From NCBI RefSeq assembly GCF_014645535.1, contig NZ_BMLX01000001.1:737169-801168 (forward strand): a DNA stretch of 64,000 nt, written 5' to 3'. The notes under the pieces are model-generated. The model did not search any database. It was not told the DNA's origin and worked only from the letters and a program-made list of their open reading frames with translations. The DNA comes from Silvimonas iriomotensis (lineage in GTDB: Bacteria > Pseudomonadota > Gammaproteobacteria > Burkholderiales > Chitinibacteraceae). Position numbers and translations under genes: made by a program. Below, in pieces: positions 20,166 through 28,785 of the stretch (positions within the stretch are counted from its first letter, which is position 1; each line of letters begins with the position of its first letter).

Positions 20166-21293
20166 TCAGCTTTTCAGAACCGGCTTGAGCACTTTGCTCA
20201 GGGCCGCGCAGACGCGATCCACGTCTTCGTCTTTCATGGCCGGGAACAGCGGCAGGCTGACCGTCGTGGCGCCGATATGCTCAGCGTGCGGGTACATGCC
20301 TTCTTTGTAGCCGCGCTCGCGGTACAGCGTAAACAGGTGCAGCGCCGGGTAGTGAATGCCCACGCCCACGCCTTCTTCTTTCATGCGGTCAATGAACTCG
20401 GCACGGCTGATGCTCATGCGCTTGAGCGGCAGCAGCGGCTGGAACATGTGCCAGTTGCTGTCGTCCGATTGCGGCGGCAGTTCCAGGCCCAGTTCCGGGT
20501 CGATCAACTGGAAGTAGCGCCTGGCCAGTTCGGCCCGGCGGGCGTTGAATTCGTCCAGTCTTTTCAGTTGACCCAGGCCCACTGCGGCAGAGACATCAGT
20601 CAGGTTGTACTTGCCGCCAGGCAGGTCGCAATCCATGGTGCCGTCCGGGAAACGTGTCACGCCTTGCAGGCGCCACTTCACGAACTCGCGGGCTTCTTCT
20701 TCATTGTTCAGGACCAGCGCACCGCCTTCGGTGGTGGTCATGTTCTTGTTCGGGTGGAACGAGATCGAGCACAGATCGCCAAAGCTGCCGACGCGGCGAC
20801 CACCCCAGGTGGCGCCTTGCGACTGCGCTGCGTCTTCCAGTACGCGCAGATTGTGCTTTCTGGCGATCTCGTAGAGGCGATCACGATCTACCGGCAAGCC
20901 GGCCAGATCCACCGGCAAAATGGCCTTGGTGCGCGGGGTAATGGCGGCTTCGACCTTGTCCAGATCGATATTGCGCGTACGCGGGTCTACGTCCACCAGT
21001 ACCGGCATGGCGCCGGCATTGATGATGATGTTGGTGGTGGCAACCCAGGTCATCGGGGTGGTGATGACTTCATCGCCCGCGCCAATCTTCATCAGCCGCA
21101 GGGCGATTTCCATCGCGCCCGTGGCCGAGTTGACCACGCGGACCGGACGGCCACCGAAGTAGGCCGACAAACCGGCTTCCAGCGCTTGTACCTTGGGGCC
21201 GCTGGTGATCCAGCCGCTGCGCAATACATTGGCGACGTCAGCAATGGTTTCTTCGTCGATGGAAGGGCGGGTGAACGGCAGAAAATCGGTCAT
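20166..21293 (-). CDS. arnB: UDP-4-amino-4-deoxy-L-arabinose aminotransferase
   Basis: DegT/DnrJ/EryC1-type PLP enzyme that aminates the UDP-4-keto pentose. The 375-residue protein begins FLPFTRPSIDEETIADV like ArnB and has EVITTPMTWVATTN, DAAQSQGA and the PLP lysine in SFHPNKNMTTTEGG. Nine bases separate it from the SMR gene upstream, and about 150 bases from arnC downstream. Confidence 0.93.
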   Translation of the reverse strand: MTDFLPFTRPSIDEETIADVANVLRSGWITSGPKVQALEAGLSAYFGGRPVRVVNSATGAMEIALRLMKIGAGDEVITTPMTWVATTNIIINAGAMPVLVDVDPRTRNIDLDKVEAAITPRTKAILPVDLAGLPVDRDRLYEIARKHNLRVLEDAAQSQGATWGGRRVGSFGDLCSISFHPNKNMTTTEGGALVLNNEEEAREFVKWRLQGVTRFPDGTMDCDLPGGKYNLTDVSAAVGLGQLKRLDEFNARRAELARRYFQLIDPELGLELPPQSDDSNWHMFQPLLPLKRMSISRAEFIDRMKEEGVGVGIHYPALHLFTLYRERGYKEGMYPHAEHIGATTVSLPLFPAMKDEDVDRVCAALSKVLKPVLKS

Positions 21294-21302
21294 GGGAAAG
21301 TC

Positions 21303-21674
21303 TTAACTCCGGGCAATCAGGAAAACGCCAACAATGATGATGCCAATGCCTGCCACGCGCTGGGTGGTCAGGGCCTCACCAAATAACTGCCAGGCGAGCA
21401 CGGCGTTGACAACATAGCCGATCGACAGCATCGGATAGGCCACGCTGACTTCAACGCGCGACAGCGCCATGATCCAGACCACCACGCTGATTACGTAGCA
21501 GGACAAACCCGTAATGATGTACGGGTTGGTGGCCAGTTGCCAGCCAATGGGCACGGCGTTGGCGGCAGAAAACTCGAAATGGCCAATGCCGCGCACGCCG
21601 GCTTTGAGCGCAAGCTGGGCGCCGGCATTGAGCAACACGCCAATCAGGATCAATACGAATTCAAGTGCTTTCAT
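21303..21674 (-). CDS. arnE: SMR/EamA-type small membrane protein, ArnE-like flippase subunit
   Basis: Four-helix protein of 123 residues in the small multidrug resistance fold. In E. coli, ArnE and ArnF together flip undecaprenyl-phosphate-Ara4N to the periplasm. Helices are visible at about residues 4-24, 47-70, 77-98 and 103-121, with the AYPMLSIGYV block typical of ArnE/EmrE relatives. Only one such gene is present, so it may act as a homodimer; that is inference. Its start overlaps the arnT stop by 4 bases. Confidence 0.8.
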   Translation of the reverse strand: MKALEFVLILIGVLLNAGAQLALKAGVRGIGHFEFSAANAVPIGWQLATNPYIITGLSCYVISVVVWIMALSRVEVSVAYPMLSIGYVVNAVLAWQLFGEALTTQRVAGIGIIIVGVFLIARS

Positions 21675-23314
21675 GGTCGGGTAATCACAAGGCGACGCGG
21701 GTCGCTGGTAATGATGGTCATGGGCAGATTCAGTTTCTGCAGTTTCTCATAGGTGGTGCGGGTCACCACGGCGATGGGCGCCTGGTCGGTCTGCCAGCGC
21801 CGGGCGAACTCGTCCATGTGGATAAGCTTGTCCGGTTCGGCTTTCTGGCCGGTTTCGAATTCATCGACGTAATCGACAAACTGCAGCGTGCGCTTCAGAT
21901 AAAACGGCAGGCTCTGATCGTAATACTCAACAGCGTACAGTGTGGTGCTCGGGGTGATGTGCGGCTTCATGGCCTCGACGAGGTAATAGCTCGAGTTGGT
22001 CACCGCGAACGATTCATGCCCCAGCATTGGAATCTGGAAACCGATGGCGCTGCCGATCACCGTCGCCGCAATGGCCGCGCATTTATTGTTGCGGCTGGCC
22101 AGAATCCAGGTCACCACGCCGGTGGCGAGCAACACGATACCGGTGGCGATCAGCCAGTACGAATAGGTGAGATTGATCGCCTGCGGCGTGCGTTCACTGC
22201 CGGTTTGCCCAAAGAAATGCGCGCCGATGACCAGCGCTACACCCAGCACCGCCACCCAGCCCAGATGCCAGCGCAGCGCGCGGGCAGAGACCTTGTCTAG
22301 CACCTGCGCGGCCAGCATGGCCAGCGCCGGGAAGATCGGCAAAATGTAAGAGGGCAGTTTGGAATCGGACTTGGAGAAAAAGGCGAAAATGAACACCGCC
22401 CAGATCAACAGGAAACGATTGGCCTGAAAACGCTGGTCTTCAACCTTTTGCCAGCCCAGTTTCAGGGCCTGCGGCAGCAGGGAAGTCCACGGCAACATGC
22501 CGGCGATCAGAATGGGGATGAAATACCAGATCGGGCCAAGGCGATTGTGTTCAGTCGTGGTAAAGCGCTGGAAGTGCTCATGCACAAAGAAGAACCACAA
22601 GAACTCAGGATTGGCGCGCGATACAAACCAGAACCAGGGCACGGTCACGGCCAGCATCACCAGCAAACCCTTGCCGATATGCAGACGCAGCCACAAACGG
22701 GCATCGCGCTGGATCAACGAGTAGAGCACCAGCACCGCACCGGGCAGCACAATGCCGATCAGGCCCTTGGACAAAATCGCCAGACCCATGGCCGCCCAGC
22801 AGGCGACCATCCAGTTGCGGTTTTCGTCCTCTGTCGCGCCCTGGCGCTGGGCCAGCATGAAGGCGCCCATGCCGGCGGACATGAAGAAGCTGACGCCCAT
22901 ATCCAGCGTCAGGAAGTGGCCGTTGGCCATCCACCACACGCTGGTCGCCAGGATGCTGCCCGTCAACCAGGCAACGCGATCGCCCCAGAACCGGCGCGAT
23001 ACAAAGAATGCGAACAATACGCCCAGAAAGCCGGTCAGGCCGGGCCAGAGGCGGGCGGCAAATTCAGACTCGCCCAGTACCTTGAAGCTGGCTGCGGTCG
23101 CCCAGTATTGCAGCGCCGGTTTCTCAAAATACTTGATGCCATTGAGGCGGGGCGTGACCCAGTCGCCAGAGACCGCCATCTCGCGGCCGATCTCGGCATA
23201 ACGTCCTTCATCCGGCGTAATGACTTTGCGGTAGCCCAGCGTGCCGAACCACAAAACCGCAAACAGCACGACGATCAGTACCCGGCATCCCGGGCGGGAA
23301 AAGAAGGCGTTCAT
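21671..23314 (-). CDS. arnT: Undecaprenyl phosphate-alpha-4-amino-4-deoxy-L-arabinose arabinosyltransferase
   Basis: Integral membrane GT39 enzyme that transfers L-Ara4N to lipid A phosphates in the periplasm, lowering affinity for cationic peptides. The 547-residue protein has the canonical first loop ITPDEGRYAEIGREM followed by GDWVTPRLNGIKYFEKP, a later SKSDSKLPSYILPIFPALA block, and about 12 membrane segments before a soluble C-terminus. It is the first gene of the operon, unlike E. coli, where arnB leads. A PmrA-box-like element and a -10 sequence lie just upstream. Confidence 0.94.
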   Translation of the reverse strand: MNAFFSRPGCRVLIVVLFAVLWFGTLGYRKVITPDEGRYAEIGREMAVSGDWVTPRLNGIKYFEKPALQYWATAASFKVLGESEFAARLWPGLTGFLGVLFAFFVSRRFWGDRVAWLTGSILATSVWWMANGHFLTLDMGVSFFMSAGMGAFMLAQRQGATEDENRNWMVACWAAMGLAILSKGLIGIVLPGAVLVLYSLIQRDARLWLRLHIGKGLLVMLAVTVPWFWFVSRANPEFLWFFFVHEHFQRFTTTEHNRLGPIWYFIPILIAGMLPWTSLLPQALKLGWQKVEDQRFQANRFLLIWAVFIFAFFSKSDSKLPSYILPIFPALAMLAAQVLDKVSARALRWHLGWVAVLGVALVIGAHFFGQTGSERTPQAINLTYSYWLIATGIVLLATGVVTWILASRNNKCAAIAATVIGSAIGFQIPMLGHESFAVTNSSYYLVEAMKPHITPSTTLYAVEYYDQSLPFYLKRTLQFVDYVDEFETGQKAEPDKLIHMDEFARRWQTDQAPIAVVTRTTYEKLQKLNLPMTIITSDPRRLVITRP

Positions 23315-23341
23315 CGGACCACGCTATTATGAAAACGCGGC

Positions 23342-23385
23342 ATTGTACCTGAATGACCGCGCGCAGGGCTTAGGGCAAGCTTAAG
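23342..23385 (-). promoter_or_regulatory. Putative arn operon promoter with PmrA-box-like direct repeat
   Basis: Read on the minus strand, CTTAAG (23385-23380), five bases, then CCTAAG (23374-23369). This matches the published PmrA site YTTAAK-N5-YTTAAK at 11 of 12 defined positions. TACAAT, a good -10 hexamer, lies 21 bases downstream (23347-23342), with no -35, as expected for an activator-dependent promoter. The arnT ATG is 27 bases further on. No pmrAB genes are in the window. Confidence 0.5.
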
Positions 23386-23419
23386 TGGCCTGTTACAGAC
23401 TTTTAAAAGTGACCTGGAC

Positions 23420-24049
23420 TTACTTCTCGCGCCAGCCCTTGAGCAGGACCAGCACCGCGCCAGCGCCGCCATCGACTGGTCTTGCCTGGCTGAAGCCGAG
23501 CACTTCGTCGCGCTGTGCCAGCCAGTTTTTCAGCTTGAGCTTGAGTACGGGTTCGCGGTTTTTTGAACCCAGACCCTTGCCGTGAATAATACGCACACAG
23601 CGCTTGTTGGTGCGGCGACATTGCAACAGAAACTCCGCCACCGCCAGCCGGGCGGTATCAGAGGTATGTCCGTGCAGGTCCAGTTGTGCCTGCACCACCC
23701 ACTCGCCGCGCCGCAATTTGCGCAGTGTTTCCAGTTTTAGTCCGGGGCGGATAAACAATAATTCTTCGCCGCTTTCCAGTTCATCCCATGGCCACAGGTC
23801 GCTCATGGCTTCGGCCATGACCGCGGCTTCGTCTTTTTCGCGCTGGCGTGGCCACGGGCTGGGTCTGGGGCGTGGGTGTTCTACCTGTACCGGGCGGTAG
23901 AGTGGCACCGTGCCTTTGGTGGCGGCGACAAAGAGTTCGTGATCAGTCGGTTCCGGCGGCTTGACCGGTATGGGTCGGGGCGCGTCCGCGGCCTGCTGTT
24001 TCAGCGTCTTTCTGATTTCTTTGAGGCGCTGTTTCGGGTCGGAACTCAT
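23420..24049 (-). CDS. Smr domain DNA-binding/nuclease-type protein
   Basis: Small MutS-related domain protein; the Smr fold has DNA nicking or RNA endonuclease activity in some members. The Smr signatures are clear in the C-terminal half: LDLHGHTSDTARLAV (about 124-138), IIHGKGLGSKN (about 155-165) and RPVDGGAGAVLVLLK near the end. The N-terminal 100 residues are charged and proline-rich, as in E. coli SmrA/YfcN-type proteins. It starts at ATG 24049; 24076 is an alternative. It neighbours arnT and trxB without an obvious functional link. Confidence 0.87.
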   Translation of the reverse strand: MSSDPKQRLKEIRKTLKQQAADAPRPIPVKPPEPTDHELFVAATKGTVPLYRPVQVEHPRPRPSPWPRQREKDEAAVMAEAMSDLWPWDELESGEELLFIRPGLKLETLRKLRRGEWVVQAQLDLHGHTSDTARLAVAEFLLQCRRTNKRCVRIIHGKGLGSKNREPVLKLKLKNWLAQRDEVLGFSQARPVDGGAGAVLVLLKGWREK

Positions 24050-24153
24050 GGTGGGAAAAACGGGACTGGGATGCATTCAACATACCATGGCCAGGCCGGG
24101 CGCGGCCATCCGTCATCAAGTGTATCGGCGGGTGCAGGTTGGGCAGGCAAATA

Positions 24154-24183
24154 AAAAAGCCGCATCAAGCGATGCGGCTTTTT
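24154..24183 (-). terminator. Intrinsic terminator after trxB
   Basis: A perfect 13-bp stem (24154-24166 with 24171-24183), with the T tract on the minus strand immediately after the trxB stop. Confidence 0.9.
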
Positions 24184-24199
24184 ATCGGGGCACCCAGGC

Positions 24200-25201
<1,002 letters not shown>

Positions 25202-25347
25202 TCATTGGCCAAGGGCGATCTAATCGAAAATGACTATGATCGCGATTGGCTTGTCGCAAACCCGGTGCTGCCCGGTCAGCCTGTCAGCAATAAAAATCAG
25301 CTTGGGGCTGACTGCGGGCTTTTCCAGAGCAGTCCATTCATTGCGCT

Positions 25348-25377
25348 TTGTGACAAGCGGCAAAGGCACGTTATAGT
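25348..25377 (+). promoter_or_regulatory. Putative sigma-70 promoter for the MCE transport operon
   Basis: TTGTGA (25348-25353), an 18-base spacer, then TATAGT (25372-25377): 4/6 and 5/6 matches. The start codon at 25412 is 35 bases downstream. Confidence 0.55.
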
Positions 25378-25411
25378 GTCCGCTGTCTTTCCTGAGGCTT
25401 GTCTTTGTCGC

Positions 25412-26113
25412 ATGCTGCGCCGCCTGTTTTCGCCCTTGCTTGATCCTTTGTCTGGCCTGCGCCATGCGCCGGCACGCCGGGTATTGCTCAAGCAGATTTA
25501 CTTTACCGGTAACGAGGCCGCACTTCTGGTGTTGCTGGTGGGGTTTGCCCTGGGCGGTATAGTCGTGGCTATGCTGCACGGCCAGTACGGCCAGAGTCAG
25601 GAGGCCGCCTTGCGTTTGCTGGCCTCTTTGGGCTTCAAGGAAATCAGCCCCTTGCTGGCTGCCATCATTCTGGTGGCGCGCTCTTCTTCGGCGGTGGCCA
25701 GTGAACTGGCGACCATGCAGGTGCATGGTGAAATCCGCTCGCTCTATCGTATGGGTATTCCGCTGGGGGCGTATCTGATCATGCCGCGCGTCCTGGGTAT
25801 GACTATCGCCTGCATCGGCCTGTCTTTTTATCTGGCGGTGGCCGCGCAACTGGGCGGTGCCTTGCTGGGTGCCGGTGCCGAGGTAGCCTACCAGGTGCTG
25901 GAGTTTGATCGCATGCTGTCGCTGGAACAGGTGCTGACCTGCATGGCCAAGGCGGCGCTGTTTGGCGTGGGCACCAGCTTGCTGGCGTGTCACGTCGGCT
26001 TGCGGGTCGGCCCGTATGTCACGGATATTCCCAAGGCATCGTCCCGCGCGGTGGTGCGCGGCCTGAGTGCCATCTTTGTGCTCGATTTCATGTGGTCCTT
26101 ATGGCTGTCCTGA
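25412..26113 (+). CDS. MlaE-family lipid transport permease
   Basis: Inner-membrane permease of the MlaE/YrbE family, which moves phospholipids or related lipids with an MCE protein. The 233-residue protein has about five hydrophobic segments. It carries the conserved stretch ARSSSAVASELATMQ then GEIRSLYRMGI and YLIMPRVLG, matching the family block in which a Glu and a Met precede an EI pair. The in-frame extension back to 25205 crosses the promoter, so ATG 25412 is used. It is the first gene of a four-gene operon with a degenerate ATPase, an MCE protein and a TPR lipoprotein. Confidence 0.87.
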   Translation: MLRRLFSPLLDPLSGLRHAPARRVLLKQIYFTGNEAALLVLLVGFALGGIVVAMLHGQYGQSQEAALRLLASLGFKEISPLLAAIILVARSSSAVASELATMQVHGEIRSLYRMGIPLGAYLIMPRVLGMTIACIGLSFYLAVAAQLGGALLGAGAEVAYQVLEFDRMLSLEQVLTCMAKAALFGVGTSLLACHVGLRVGPYVTDIPKASSRAVVRGLSAIFVLDFMWSLWLS

Positions 26114-26673
26114 AACTGGCCGATGGCATTGAACAGGCGCTGGAGCCCGGCCAGGGTTACTGGCTGGTCTGCGGGCATGAGCAACAAATGCAGCAGCGCT
26201 TTGACGCATGCGCTGAATGGCTCAATCAAATTGCCCCAGGCGCCGTGGGCGCGCTGGAAGGCGCGGGCGGTTTGCTGAGCAATCTACGCGTGTGGGAGAA
26301 CATGATCCTGCCCGTGTGGTATCACCGCTCGCAATCCATGGCGCAGCTGGAGGCGCGGTTTGTTGAGGTCACCGGGCGACTGGGTCTGGCTGGCGAGGCG
26401 CTGGCCCGCCTGGCTGCCGCCTTGCCGGCCGGGCTGGACAGGGAGCGCAAGCGGCAACTGGTGCTGGTCCGTGCCTATGTGCAGGAAGCGCAGTTCCTGC
26501 TGGCGGATCAGGACTGGTATGACTGGATTAACCACGCCGCGCCCACGGCGTGCAAGGACGTGTTTGCCGGTCTGGCAGAATCGGTGCCTTTGGTGGTGAT
26601 CGGCGTAGGGGCGCCTGCGTTGTCAGCGCAGTTGCAAGAGATCATTCCCATGCCGCAGTCCGGGGCGCATTAA
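26101..26673 (+). CDS. Degenerate ABC ATPase-like protein in the MCE operon
   Basis: This 190-residue protein lies where MlaF-type ATPases sit, and overlaps the permease gene by 13 bases. Its core is ABC-ATPase-like: LSNLRVWENMILPVWYHR matches the usual L-x-V-x-EN-x-x-LP region after the Q-loop. LPAGLDRERKRQLVLVRAYV aligns with the LSGGxxRRxALARAL signature, and AQFLLADQDWYDWI with Walker B and D-loop. However, the Walker A position reads CGHEQQMQQR with no GxxGxGKS/T, the signature lacks SGG, and the Walker B Glu is Gln. I infer it cannot hydrolyse ATP. There is no frameshift, so it looks maintained. Assignment to the ABC fold rests on these alignments only. Confidence 0.65.
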   Translation: MAVLKLADGIEQALEPGQGYWLVCGHEQQMQQRFDACAEWLNQIAPGAVGALEGAGGLLSNLRVWENMILPVWYHRSQSMAQLEARFVEVTGRLGLAGEALARLAAALPAGLDRERKRQLVLVRAYVQEAQFLLADQDWYDWINHAAPTACKDVFAGLAESVPLVVIGVGAPALSAQLQEIIPMPQSGAH

Positions 26674-26682
26674 CCCGGGCGG

Positions 26683-26714
26683 CTGCAGATATAACTGCAG
26701 TAACTGCAGATATA
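26683..26714 (+). repeat. Short direct repeats containing CTGCAG upstream of the MCE gene
   Basis: CTGCAGATATA occurs at 26683-26693 and again at 26704-26714, exactly 21 bases apart. Between them TAACTGCAG is repeated in perfect tandem (26692-26700 and 26701-26709). The element occupies the 113-base gap between the ATPase-like gene and the MCE gene, where the rest of the operon is tightly packed. A regulator site is possible. Confidence 0.6.
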
Positions 26715-26786
26715 TATAAGTAGAACGTAAAACAGCCAGCCAGTAACGGTTGGCATGAACCGCATGTTTGATTGCTGGACACATTG

Positions 26787-27764
26787 ATGCCCATTAAATA
26801 CCTCAAAGACACCGACGCCCGCTTTCAATGGCTGGGCTGGCGCGTGGGTGTTTTTATCGCTGCCGGTTTTTTGTGTTTTGTAGCGCTGGTGGTGCTGCTG
26901 GCCATCCGTCAGGGTTATTTCACGCCCAAGACCCGGCTGTCTTTTGTGGCGGAAAGCGGCAACAGCATGAGCACTGGCATGCAGGTGCGGTTTTCCGGCT
27001 TCAAGATCGGCGTGGTGGACCGGGTGGCGCTCAATGATCAGGCCAAGGTCGATGTCGAGTTGCTGGTAGAGAACCGCTATCTGAAGTGGGTCAAGCCCGA
27101 TTCGGTCGCGTTGCTGCAGCAAGATGGCTTTCTGGGCGATCACTATATTGAAATCGCGGGGGGTACTGCCACGGCGCCGCCCATTCAGGAGGGCGGCAAG
27201 CTGGTGTTTGCGCCCGCCATGGGCCTGTCTGAAATCGCAGCTGACTTGCGTCAGCGCACCATACCGGTCATCGACTCCATTCACGACACGCTGGAATACC
27301 TGAACGATCCCAAGGGTGATGTGCGCGCCACCGTTGCCAACCTGAACCAGTTCAGCGCCGAGCTGCGCGAAACCCGCAAAACGCTGGATCAGGTGTTGCA
27401 GCATCTGGATCAAGTTGCCGCCAAAGACCTGCCTGCCACGCTGGATCAAGCCACGCAGGCTGCGCGCCGCGCCGATCAGGTGCTGGCGCAGGCGGACCGG
27501 GCGGCGTCTGAAGTCGCGGCACATCTGCCGGCCATTCTGGACAACACCAACCGCACGGCCAGTGAAGCCGCAGCCCTGGCCAGCACCGCCCGCAAGGCAG
27601 TGGATGGTGTGGCACCGCAATTGCCGTCCATTGTGCGCAATACCGGCGACCTGGTGCAGGGCAGTAATGAACTGGTGAGCGGCGCGCAGCGCAGCTGGCC
27701 GTTCCGCAACTGGGTGAGCGTGCCCGATGCCTCGGCGCCGGTGCCGGAAAGCCGGGGGGAATAA
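26787..27764 (+). CDS. MlaD/MCE family lipid transport protein
   Basis: Inner-membrane-anchored, periplasmic MCE protein that passes lipids to or from the permease. One N-terminal membrane helix (about residues 20-44) is followed by a single MCE domain (about 52-130) with SGNSMSTGMQVRFSGFKIG and DGFLGDHYIEI. A long helical region rich in Asp/Gln/Ala heptads (about 160-300) is predicted coiled coil, the needle or barrel part. ATG 26787 is chosen over TTG 26772. The 325-residue length is longer than E. coli MlaD (183), closer to other single-MCE proteins with coiled coils. Confidence 0.88.
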   Translation: MPIKYLKDTDARFQWLGWRVGVFIAAGFLCFVALVVLLAIRQGYFTPKTRLSFVAESGNSMSTGMQVRFSGFKIGVVDRVALNDQAKVDVELLVENRYLKWVKPDSVALLQQDGFLGDHYIEIAGGTATAPPIQEGGKLVFAPAMGLSEIAADLRQRTIPVIDSIHDTLEYLNDPKGDVRATVANLNQFSAELRETRKTLDQVLQHLDQVAAKDLPATLDQATQAARRADQVLAQADRAASEVAAHLPAILDNTNRTASEAAALASTARKAVDGVAPQLPSIVRNTGDLVQGSNELVSGAQRSWPFRNWVSVPDASAPVPESRGE

Positions 27765-27767
27765 GTC

Positions 27768-28592
27768 ATGCGCCATCTCTTGAGTGGACTGGTGGCGGGC
27801 GCTGCGCTGTTGGGTCTGCTGGCCGCATGCAGTACCACGCCCGCGCCGCAGACGCCGGCATCAGTGCTGGCAACGCAGGCACGCGGCGCCATGGTGAACG
27901 CCAATCGCGCCAGCCAGCAGCAACGCTGGGACGATGCCGCCGTGCAATGGCAAGCCGCGTTGAGTTTGTTTCAGGCCATGGATGACTGGGGCGGGCAGGG
28001 CGAAGCGCGGCTGGGTCTGGCCTATGCCCAGGTAAAAATGCACCAGCCAGCCAATGCGGTAAAAACGCTGGCACCGATGGATTCAACCTTGTTCAGGCCA
28101 GTGCAACGCGCCCAGGCCGGGTATCAACTGGCCTTGCTGGCCATGCCGGATACCCAGATGGCCGATGCTGCGCTGGCCCATGCCCGTTCAGTCTGCAGTG
28201 CCGATTGTGCCATCGCCCCGCAACTGGATAACCTGGACGCGCGCATTCACCTGCAACAGGGTGATGCCGCTGGCGCACTGGGGTTGGCGAATGGCGTGCT
28301 GGCCCGGGGCGAGGGCGTACCCATGGTAGAGCGCGCCCATGCTTTGCGCCTGGTGGCACAAATCCGCTTGCAGCAGGGGCAGCCGGCAGCTGGCTGGCAG
28401 GCGCTGCAGCAGGGAATTGTCATGGACCGGACGCTGGCCAACCCGCTCTGGCTGGCTGATGACTTTGCCTTGCAGCTTGATCTTGCCGGGGCCATGGCAG
28501 ATCAGGCGCTGGCAGAGGACGCTCGCGTGCGTTTGCGCAGTGTGTGCGAGGTCGTTGCGGCCAGTGGATGTGAGCGGGTTGCCGCTCATTGA
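27768..28592 (+). CDS. TPR-like lipoprotein of the MCE operon
   Basis: Secreted lipoprotein with lipobox LLAAC and Cys21 as the predicted lipidated residue. The rest is alpha-helical with degenerate 34-residue TPR-like repeats (for example RWDDAAVQWQAALSLFQAM, HLQQGDAAGALGLANGVL, RLQQGQPAAGWQALQQGI). It starts 3 bases after the MCE stop. Many related operons carry a PqiC/YmbA-type auxiliary lipoprotein here; this protein does not resemble that family to me. A scaffold or outer-membrane partner role is inference. Confidence 0.75.
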   Translation: MRHLLSGLVAGAALLGLLAACSTTPAPQTPASVLATQARGAMVNANRASQQQRWDDAAVQWQAALSLFQAMDDWGGQGEARLGLAYAQVKMHQPANAVKTLAPMDSTLFRPVQRAQAGYQLALLAMPDTQMADAALAHARSVCSADCAIAPQLDNLDARIHLQQGDAAGALGLANGVLARGEGVPMVERAHALRLVAQIRLQQGQPAAGWQALQQGIVMDRTLANPLWLADDFALQLDLAGAMADQALAEDARVRLRSVCEVVAASGCERVAAH

Positions 28593-28624
28593 AGGCGCCC
28601 TGCAATTTAGTCGCGCAGGGTGGC

Positions 28625-28654
28625 TTGAGCCGGTTGTCACAATCAGGTTATAAT
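28625..28654 (+). promoter_or_regulatory. rpsB: Promoter of the rpsB-tsf unit
   Basis: TTGAGC (28625-28630), an 18-base spacer and a perfect TATAAT (28649-28654). The expected start near 28661 leaves a leader of about 125 bases before rpsB. Confidence 0.75.
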
Positions 28655-28696
28655 CTTGCGCTTTCGCATTTCGCGGAAATCTTCCCGGTCCGCCAT

Positions 28697-28770
28697 TAAG
28701 GGTGCGCCACAAGGGGTCAACCATTTATCTGACCCTGGCGTGCAACGCGGACGGTAGGCCATAACCCTTA
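28697..28770 (+). promoter_or_regulatory. Folded rpsB leader, possible S2 autoregulatory element
   Basis: Three nested helices can form: TAAGGGT (28697-28703) with ACCCTTA (28764-28770), GCGCCA (28704-28709) with TGGCGT (28736-28741, one G-T pair), and GGGTCA (28714-28719) with TGACCC (28730-28735). The GGAG ribosome site starts at 28772, directly after the outer helix. Ribosomal protein S2 represses its own mRNA through a leader in gammaproteobacteria; a role here is inference. Confidence 0.45.
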
Positions 28771-28785
28771 TCGGAGTTCAGTTTT

